64,000 bases of DNA from Ruminococcus sp. (GTDB lineage: Bacteria > Bacillota > Clostridia > Oscillospirales > Ruminococcaceae): contig JAFYUM010000006.1 of NCBI GenBank assembly GCA_017558505.1, positions 248,001-312,000 of the forward strand, in the 5' to 3' direction. Made by a program: the position numbers and the translations under genes. The notes beneath the pieces are model-generated. The model was given only the letters and a program-made list of their open reading frames with translations, was not told where the DNA came from and searched no databases. Of the stretch, positions 58,087 through 64,000 are shown in pieces. The stretch's first letter is position 1. Each line of letters starts with the position of its first letter.

Positions 58087-60072
58087 TTATCTGATTTTAG
58101 CACCGCAGGGGATACTGTCATCAAGGAACAGCACCTTTACACCGTCGGGAGTATCAGAGGCACAAATCATACCACAGCTTTCAACACCACGGAGTTTTAC
58201 AGGCTTGAGATTTGCCACAAGCTGAATTTTCTTTCCCACAAGTTCTTCGGGAGTGTAGTATTCGGCAATTCCAGAAACAACCTGTCTACCGCCCATACCA
58301 TCGTCAAGCTGTAAGCAGAGAAGTTTATCTGACTTCTTCACTTTTTCAGCAGAGAGGATTTTTGCACATCTCAAATCAACCTTTGCAAAGTCGTCAATTG
58401 TGATTTCCTCTGCAAGTTCGGGAATTTCCATAGCTGTCTCGCCCTTTTCCTCTGCGGAAAGGTTAGCCTGTGCAGCCTCCATATTCTTCTGAATAATTGA
58501 GTTGAGTTCCTCAATTTCCTTGTCAACGTCAATTCTTGGGAACAGGATTGCACCCTTGCATACTGTTACATTTTCGGGGAGAACTCCGAATACTGACAGC
58601 TTATCATAAGCCACATCAGCCTCAGCTGCACCAATCTGCTTCCATACCTCAGGCATAGTTGCAGGCATAAATGGACTGAGGAGAGTTGAGATAATTCTGA
58701 TACCGTCAAGGAGGTTGTAGAGAACTGATGCAAGTCGTGGCTTTGCGGACTCGTCCTTGCCCAGCTTCCAGGGCTCTGTTTCGTCGATATACTTGTTTGC
58801 ACGGTCAACAGCCTTGAAGATTTCCTCCAATGCCTGCTTGATTTTTGTTTCGTCCATAGCAACTTCAACAGCTGATACAGCACCGAGAACTACACTCTTG
58901 AATTCCTCGTCAAGAGCGTCAGCCTGACGGTCAGAGGGGAGAGTTCCGCCGAAATATTTATCAGCCATTGCAACGGTACGTGAAACGAGGTTTCCGAAGC
59001 CGTTTGCAAGGTCGGAATTGATGCGGTTAATCATAATCTCGTTGGAGAAAAGGCTGTCAGCACCGAGAGCCATTTCACGGAGAATATGGTATCTGATAGC
59101 GTCGCAGCCGTAACGCTCACCGAGTACAAAGGGGTCAACTATGTTGCCGAGAGATTTGGACATCTTTACGCTTTCGCCACCCTTGCTCTGCATTGTGATA
59201 TAGCCGTGAACTGCAAGGTGCTTAGGAAGGGGCAGGTCGAGAGCCATAAGCATTGCAGGCCAGATAATAGCATGAAAACGCATAATATCCTTTGCAACCA
59301 TATGAACATCTGCACTCCAGTATTTATCGAAATCGTCATACTTGTCATTCATATATCCGAGAGCTGTGATGTAGTTGGAAAGTGCGTCAATCCATACATA
59401 TACAACGTGCTTGTCATCAAATGAAACAGGAACGCCCCACTTGAAAGTAGTTCTTGATACGCAGAGATCCTCCAGACCGGGCTTGATGAAGTTGTTTACA
59501 AGCTCAATTGCTCTTGTTTTTGGACGGAGGTAATCAGTTTCAAGGAGAAGCTTTTCGATACGCTCTGCAAAGGGTGACATCCTGAAGAAGTATGCCTCCT
59601 CCTTGGCGAATTTTACAGGTCTGTGGCACTCAGGGCAGCAGCCGTTTTCGTCAAGCTGTGAATCTGTCCAGAAGCTTTCGCAGGGAGTGCAGTATTTACC
59701 TGAATATTCGCCCTTGTAGATGTATCCCTTGTCGTATAGAGTCTTGAAAATCTTCTGTACTGATTCAACGTGATAGTCATCAGTTGTACGGATATATCTG
59801 TCATAGGAAATATTCATATACTGCCAGAGATTCTTGAATTTGTCAACGATAACGTCAACGTATTCCTTTGGTGTAACGCCCTGTTCAGCGGCTTTCTGTT
59901 CAATTTTCAGACCATGCTCGTCTGTTCCTGTGAGGAACATTACATCATAGCCCTGCATTCGCTTGTAACGTGCAATTGAGTCGCAGGCTACTGTTGTGTA
60001 GCTGTGACCGATATGTGGATTACCCGAGGGGTAATAAATAGGTGTGGTAATGTAAAAGGGTTTCTTTGACAT
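58087..60072 (-). CDS. metG: Methionyl-tRNA synthetase
   Basis: 661 residues. Class I motifs: HIGH as SGNPHIGHSY, KMSKS as VKMSKSLGN, zinc-type knuckle CTPCESFWT and CCPECHRPV, and a C-terminal EMAP-like tRNA-binding OB domain (about 560-661, DFAKVDLRCAKILSAEKVKK). Charges tRNA-Met. ATG at 60072 has AAAAGGAG ten bases upstream; the longer upstream frame is not supported. Single gene with its own promoter. Confidence 0.97.
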   Translation of the reverse strand: MSKKPFYITTPIYYPSGNPHIGHSYTTVACDSIARYKRMQGYDVMFLTGTDEHGLKIEQKAAEQGVTPKEYVDVIVDKFKNLWQYMNISYDRYIRTTDDYHVESVQKIFKTLYDKGYIYKGEYSGKYCTPCESFWTDSQLDENGCCPECHRPVKFAKEEAYFFRMSPFAERIEKLLLETDYLRPKTRAIELVNNFIKPGLEDLCVSRTTFKWGVPVSFDDKHVVYVWIDALSNYITALGYMNDKYDDFDKYWSADVHMVAKDIMRFHAIIWPAMLMALDLPLPKHLAVHGYITMQSKGGESVKMSKSLGNIVDPFVLGERYGCDAIRYHILREMALGADSLFSNEIMINRINSDLANGFGNLVSRTVAMADKYFGGTLPSDRQADALDEEFKSVVLGAVSAVEVAMDETKIKQALEEIFKAVDRANKYIDETEPWKLGKDESAKPRLASVLYNLLDGIRIISTLLSPFMPATMPEVWKQIGAAEADVAYDKLSVFGVLPENVTVCKGAILFPRIDVDKEIEELNSIIQKNMEAAQANLSAEEKGETAMEIPELAEEITIDDFAKVDLRCAKILSAEKVKKSDKLLCLQLDDGMGGRQVVSGIAEYYTPEELVGKKIQLVANLKPVKLRGVESCGMICASDTPDGVKVLFLDDSIPCGAKIR

Positions 60073-60123
60073 AAAAATCGCTCCTTTTGGAAATTTTTGC
60101 TGACGAATGAAATCAGCAATTCT

Positions 60124-60152
60124 ATTATACCACATATTTCTCTGTTTGTCAC
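60124..60152 (-). promoter_or_regulatory. Promoter of metG
   Basis: Minus strand GTGACA (60152-60147), 17-base spacer, TATAAT (60129-60124). The leader is about 45 bases and carries one small hairpin (tgctga / tcagca), too short for a T-box. Confidence 0.65.
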
Positions 60153-60174
60153 GTGTTTTAAGAAAATTTTTTTA

Positions 60175-60365
60175 AAGCCGTTAGCTGTGTGGGCGGTGGA
60201 ATTTTTTCTGCCGTCCGTTTTTATAATGCGTAATTCGTAATTAATTCAGAATTAGGAATTTATCCACCGTTTGATGATGGTATTCGTAGGGAAAATTATT
60301 ATCCGCACAATAAAAAAGACGGCGGATAATATTCCACCGTCCATATAATTCTTAATTCTGATTTT
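60175..60365. repeat. Dispersed AT-rich intergenic repeat, copy 4, with terminator
   Basis: Contains agccgttagctgtgtgggc, taatgcgtaattcgtaatta, ttaggaatttatccaccg, a hairpin gacggcgga / tccaccgtc (60318-60326, 60333-60341) followed on the minus strand by TTTTTT, and aattcttaattctg. The hairpin is the terminator of the carboxypeptidase gene that ends at 60352. Confidence 0.6.
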
Positions 60366-61401
60366 TTACTTCTGAATTAATTACGCAGAATTCATTGAAA
60401 AGTTTCAGGGTTTCCTCAAAGCGGCTTTCATCGGTGGGACAGCCTGTGACAATGATGATATACTCCGTGGCATTTGCGTAAAACTGCGATATAAGGCAGT
60501 TTCCTGCGTTGACAGTTGAGCCTGTCTTTGTGCCGACAGCATAAGGACAATAGTATGGGTCATCTTCATGAAGAAGTCTGTTGGAGTTCTTCCAGTTGAA
60601 TGTCTGACCTGTAACTGCAGTCACATCTTTTTCAGCAAGAGAGGTTATTTCACGGATTTCTTTATATTTCATGGAATGCTTTGTAAGCTTGAGCAAATCA
60701 TATACCGTTGTGAGCTGCTGGTGATGATCCCAGCCGTCGGGAGTTGAAAATGTGCTGTTTGTCATTTCAAGCTCTGCAGCAAGCTCATTCATAAATCCGC
60801 AGAAATATTCAACGGCTTCATAATCTGTCATGGCACTGTTTCCTGATTCAATCCTTGCTGTATTTACGGCAATTGCATATGCTGCGTCATTTCCCGATGA
60901 AAGCAGAAGCCCTGTAAGTAAATCGTAAAGGGTGAACTGCTGCCCCGGTGCGATATAACACATACTGGAATAGGGACTTACAAGTGCCTGTTCAGTTCCT
61001 ACCGTAAATATTGTATCGGTAGGGATATATTTCAGAGCGACGCAGGCTGTCATAATCTTTGTCATACTTGCAGGGGATACAGATTCATGAAGATTGTCGC
61101 TGAAGATTATATTGTCGTTCTTCGGAGCGTATACCGCAGCCGATTTATAGTATCTTACAGGTGGTTCAGTTGGAGTTTCAGTTACAACCGTTGTAGATGC
61201 GGCTGTTGTTGTGGTCTGTGCAGTTGTTGTAGTTGTTGTAGCTGCCGTTGTTGTTTCGGCGGTTTTCTGTTTGGTTTTGCTATAAATATAGTTTGGTATA
61301 ATGCCATAATATGGCTTTTTTTCTTTATTTTCAGATTTTTTGCTGCAACCTGTAAGAATTACAAGAAAGCAGGCGGCTATAATCAATAATTTTTTTTGCA
61401 T
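60352..61401 (-). CDS. D-alanyl-D-alanine carboxypeptidase lipoprotein (S11)
   Basis: 349 residues. Lipobox LTGC (Cys 19) anchors it to the membrane; a Thr-rich linker (about 45-75) spaces the enzyme. Catalytic motifs SPASMTKIM (SxxK), LLSSGNDAA (SxN) and GTKTGST (KTG) define a serine penicillin-binding protein of the S11/DacA group. It trims the terminal D-Ala of peptidoglycan stems. ATG 61401 has AGGAG eight bases upstream. Lacks the C-terminal amphipathic anchor of classical DacA, replaced by the lipid. Confidence 0.92.
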   Translation of the reverse strand: MQKKLLIIAACFLVILTGCSKKSENKEKKPYYGIIPNYIYSKTKQKTAETTTAATTTTTTAQTTTTAASTTVVTETPTEPPVRYYKSAAVYAPKNDNIIFSDNLHESVSPASMTKIMTACVALKYIPTDTIFTVGTEQALVSPYSSMCYIAPGQQFTLYDLLTGLLLSSGNDAAYAIAVNTARIESGNSAMTDYEAVEYFCGFMNELAAELEMTNSTFSTPDGWDHHQQLTTVYDLLKLTKHSMKYKEIREITSLAEKDVTAVTGQTFNWKNSNRLLHEDDPYYCPYAVGTKTGSTVNAGNCLISQFYANATEYIIIVTGCPTDESRFEETLKLFNEFCVINSEVKNQN

Positions 61402-61434
61402 TGGATCACTCCTAAAAAATGCTCGTATACATGT

Positions 61435-61463
61435 AGTATACACTAAAAAACCAAAAAAGTCAA
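61435..61463 (-). promoter_or_regulatory. Promoter of the carboxypeptidase gene
   Basis: Minus strand TTGACT (61463-61458), 17-base spacer, TATACT (61440-61435). The palindrome gtatac-atgta-gtatac (61425-61441) covers the -10 box and may be an operator. Confidence 0.7.
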
Positions 61464-61548
61464 TTATAACATATTTATATAAATAGGTGATACTTGAAAC
61501 AATTGATTTGTTCACAAATTGTTTGCAATTCAAAAGTGTCCGTAACGG

Positions 61549-61577
61549 TTGCAAAATTGACGAAAATATGCTATAAT
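61549..61577 (+). promoter_or_regulatory. Promoter of the secreted GH5 gene
   Basis: TTGCAA (61549-61554), 17-base spacer, TATAAT (61572-61577). The leader to the start codon would be about 290 nt and contains a repeat element. Confidence 0.7.
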
Positions 61578-61619
61578 CAGCTTATATATTGTATTTTACG
61601 GAACCACTTTGCTTATATA

Positions 61620-61800
61620 TAAGGCAACACCACAAAAAGCACGCCTGATGGCTTTGCACGAAATCTGCTTGCATATTTCCGGCCATCTTCCGTACAAACT
61701 CTGTGCGGCAGTGCCATAAGGGCACCTCTGAATAATTCCCTCACGGCAAACTTTCTATGGCAAATATCATTTACGGAATTACGTTCGTGTTCCGGTTTTG
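61620..61800. repeat. Possible non-autonomous element in the GH5 leader
   Basis: Runs from aaggcaacaccacaaaaag to cgttcgtgttccggttttgg. The first part has imperfect inverted ends (ggcaacaccaca / tgtgcggcagtgcc, 61622-61633 and 61701-61714). The second part, gcacctctgaataattccct onward, resembles 31276-31325 (tctctaaaaatttccctcac ... tgttttggttttg). No coding capacity was recognised. Confidence 0.45.
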
Positions 61801-61877
61801 GAGGTACCAATAAATAATCGTATGATAACAATAAAGCGGATATCGAATATTGTATCTGCGTTAAGAAAAGGATGTAA

Positions 61878-63968
61878 ATGATGAAAAGAAAGTTAGCTGT
61901 GATATTATCCGCACTGATTCTTGCAGCTGTGGCTACTTTCAGTGGAAATCTTATTCCCGAAAAATCCGGTAATACGGAAATCCTTTCCTCGGAAGAACAA
62001 GAAGGGGATACTGAAAAGCCTGCTGATGACGCAGAGAAAACGGATGTTCCTGTTGAAATTCCCACAGAGCCGCCTACAGAAGCCCCTACGGAGCATATAA
62101 GTCCTGTTGAGACAGTTACTGCTGAACTTGGAATACAGCAGAACATAAATGTTTATATAGGCAGGGAGCATGGCAGTAATACGGTAAATATTCCTCTTGC
62201 GGATTTTATTCGTGAGGGTGACAGAATTAAGTCCTTTATTTTTACAATTTATTCCTCTGACGGTTATGATATTGGACAGTTCAAGGGCGGCTGCGGTGTC
62301 GATGTAAGCGAAGGCTGTCCCGATGCCAACAGCGAAAACTGGTATCAGACTCCCGATTTTTACGCACCTACAGAGGGTACATACGGCGAAATCACGTGGA
62401 ATGTTCCCGATGATGTTTCCGATTACATAACCCCTGAGGGAAATGTTATGTTCGGCTACTGGTGGGGCGGTGCTTCTGGTTTGCGTGTGGAAAATGTTGT
62501 GTGCAATATTACCCGTACAGCGGATATTCCCTGTGACGGCACAGTTGATATTGAGGTTAATAAAAGTGTAAACTTCAATGCTGAAGATAATACAATACAT
62601 GTTCCACATGATATACTTCCTGAAGGTGCAATTCCTCAGTCTGTGACTTATAAGATAAGTTCGGGCGGCGGATTCGGCAAGTTTACCGGAGCTTTCGGCT
62701 ACAGCTCATCAAAGGGAGAATACATGTCGGGTGATGTGTCAGAATTTACAGACAGCTCTGATATTTCTCTTACCTGGATTATCGAACCCCAGGCAAAAAA
62801 TTATTTTTCAGAGGACGGTGAACTCATTTTGGGTTACTGGTGGAGTGAACAGGCAGAGGCAACTCTCGATTCAGTTGAAATAAAATATAGTCTTGGAGGT
62901 TCCACAGGGGCGGCATCTGCTGTCAGGGCGGAGAAACCGCAGAACAGTGTGCAGTCGCAATCATACGGATTCCGCAGCTCCGAGGAAATTGTAAAAGATA
63001 TAAAAGTTGGCTGGAATCTTGGAAACAGCCTTGAATCATATAATACTGATAAAAAAGGTCTTGCTACGGAAATGGCATGGGGTAACCCGAAGGTTACTGA
63101 GGAGCTTGTTAAATCCGTAAAAAATGCCGGCTTTAATGCTATCCGTGTACCTGTAACATGGGGCGAACATATGGACGGCGATATTATTCAGCAGGAATGG
63201 CTCGGACGAGTAAAAGAGGTTGTGGATTATGTCTACGACAACGATATGTATGTCATTATAAATATGCACCATGATGACTATATCTGGTTCAATCCCACTG
63301 AAGCCGAGTACTCGGGTGACAGTGCAAAATTCAAGAAAATATGGGCACAGATTGCTGATTATTTCAAGGATTACGGCGACAGGCTCATATTTGAGGGAAT
63401 GAACGAGGCAAGAACTATCGGAAGCGTCAACGAGTGGATGGGCGGAACTGCCGCAGAACGTGCGATTGTCAATAAGTATGTTCAGGATTTTGTTGACGTA
63501 ATCCGTGCCAGCGGCGGCAAAAATACTGAAAGAAGCCTTATTATTTCCGCATATGGTGCCTGTGCCGAGGAAGTTGCAATGAATGATGTTATTGTTCCCG
63601 ATGACAAAAATCTCATTGTGTCAATACATTATTACGCTCCATGGAGATTTGCGTCAGGTGAAACGACTTCTTTCGGACAATCTGAAAAAACAGAGCTTTC
63701 CCGAAAATTTGATTCTATGAAGAACAAGTTTATCGACAAGGGAACTCCACTGATTATTGCTGAATTTGGCTGTGTCGGAATTGCCGATGATACCACAAGA
63801 AGTGAATATTACAGCTATTATATCTCCACGGCAAAGGAAAGAGGAATCAAATGCTTTGTCTGGGATAACAATATATTTGGTGGGGATGAAGGCTATGGCA
63901 TTCTGAACCGTACATCAATGAAGTGGAATGATACACTCCTTGCTGGCATTATTTCCGGAGCAAAATGA
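61878..63968 (+). CDS. Secreted GH5 endoglucanase with two N-terminal binding-type repeats
   Basis: 696 residues. A hydrophobic N-terminus (LAVILSALILAAVATF) without a clear cleavage site may anchor it, followed by an acidic Pro/Thr linker to about 75. Two related beta-sandwich repeats follow (about 80-215 and 225-345), each ending GYWWGGASGLRVENV or GYWWSEQAEATLDSV, likely carbohydrate-binding. The catalytic domain (about 370-690) has GWNLGNSLE, IRVPVTWGEH, acid/base FEGMNEART, IHYYAPW and nucleophile IIAEFGCVG, as in GH5 subfamily 4 cellulases and xyloglucanases. No dockerin. ATG 61878 or 61881 are both acceptable for AAAAGGA. Confidence 0.9.
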   Translation: MMKRKLAVILSALILAAVATFSGNLIPEKSGNTEILSSEEQEGDTEKPADDAEKTDVPVEIPTEPPTEAPTEHISPVETVTAELGIQQNINVYIGREHGSNTVNIPLADFIREGDRIKSFIFTIYSSDGYDIGQFKGGCGVDVSEGCPDANSENWYQTPDFYAPTEGTYGEITWNVPDDVSDYITPEGNVMFGYWWGGASGLRVENVVCNITRTADIPCDGTVDIEVNKSVNFNAEDNTIHVPHDILPEGAIPQSVTYKISSGGGFGKFTGAFGYSSSKGEYMSGDVSEFTDSSDISLTWIIEPQAKNYFSEDGELILGYWWSEQAEATLDSVEIKYSLGGSTGAASAVRAEKPQNSVQSQSYGFRSSEEIVKDIKVGWNLGNSLESYNTDKKGLATEMAWGNPKVTEELVKSVKNAGFNAIRVPVTWGEHMDGDIIQQEWLGRVKEVVDYVYDNDMYVIINMHHDDYIWFNPTEAEYSGDSAKFKKIWAQIADYFKDYGDRLIFEGMNEARTIGSVNEWMGGTAAERAIVNKYVQDFVDVIRASGGKNTERSLIISAYGACAEEVAMNDVIVPDDKNLIVSIHYYAPWRFASGETTSFGQSEKTELSRKFDSMKNKFIDKGTPLIIAEFGCVGIADDTTRSEYYSYYISTAKERGIKCFVWDNNIFGGDEGYGILNRTSMKWNDTLLAGIISGAK

Positions 63969-63980
63969 TAATTTTGATGC

Positions 63981-63998
63981 ACCGCACATATGTGCGGT
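63981..63998 (+). terminator. Probable terminator after the GH5 gene (cut by window end)
   Basis: Perfect palindrome accgcacat / atgtgcggt; the window ends before any T-run can be seen. Confidence 0.6.
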
Positions 63999-64000
63999 GT

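Noticed and set aside
60073..60152. T-box leader before metG
   Set aside because: Promoter to start codon is about 50 bases with only one small hairpin; no T-box sequence or specifier stem.
61613..62146. Minus-strand frame across the GH5 leader and start
   Set aside because: Overlaps a clear signal peptide and linker on the plus strand; no ribosome site.

Overview
The window reads as a low-GC, monoderm member of the Ruminococcus group (Oscillospiraceae), probably a plant-fibre-degrading gut or rumen species. The evidence is four secreted proteins carrying C-terminal type I dockerins (a PL11-type rhamnogalacturonan lyase, a GH16 glucanase, an SGNH esterase and a Thr-rich protein), two GH5 glucanases, a SCIFF/radical-SAM pair typical of Clostridia, SpoVT and SpoVAC homologues, and many promoters with near-consensus -35/-10 boxes spaced by 17 bp. 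No rRNA, tRNA, CRISPR array or complete transposon was seen.

Layout. 1-6.4 kb: end of glgB, an AraC-type hybrid regulator, and a divergent dockerin-bearing pectin lyase. 6.4-12.9 kb: an ABC-F protein, the SCIFF precursor and its maturase separated by an attenuator-like hairpin, and a calcium-type P-ATPase. 12.9-16.3 kb: three consecutive palindromes, a nucleoside phosphorylase-like gene, a nested inverted repeat, a decayed ATPase remnant, and an ABC-2 exporter with a small membrane protein. 16.4-18.7 kb: a DUF1538-type duplicated membrane protein coupled to a double PII-like protein. 18.7-24.2 kb: GH16-dockerin protein, a VWA lipoprotein and a gluzincin-like lipoprotein.

24.2-32.7 kb is an accessory island of short genes, several with their own promoters (P-loop kinase, MATE exporter, GNATs, two unknowns, a TipA-like MerR regulator, a cyclase). 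They are interleaved with broken copies: a deleted second MATE, a truncated SpoVT paralogue, and ATPase fragments with in-frame stops. Short repeats recur at gene ends. 32.7-37.8 kb is a BceRS/BceAB-like two-component plus ABC transporter module. 37.9-45 kb has a lipoprotein with a truncated tandem copy, intact spoVT, aquaporin, dockerin SGNH hydrolase, orphan spoVAC, GH25 lysozyme, manA and a ROK kinase.

45-49.8 kb is the str operon (rpsL-rpsG-fusA-tuf, minus strand), with a separate tuf promoter. 50-54.2 kb: a GH5 enzyme without signal peptide, the Thr-rich dockerin protein, a relic dockerin gene and aspartate kinase. 54.4-57.9 kb: an unusual minus-strand group, an ExbB-like/ExbD-like/second ExbD-like operon preceded by two paralogous membrane proteins flanking a zinc-ribbon membrane protein. 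58-64 kb: metG, a D,D-carboxypeptidase lipoprotein and a secreted GH5 glucanase with two N-terminal binding-type repeats.

The best candidates for something little described are the DUF1538/PII pair, the ExbB/ExbD/ExbD cluster in an apparently monoderm organism, and the TipA-like gene with an internal translation start. Family assignments are from motif recognition only; no database search was possible.
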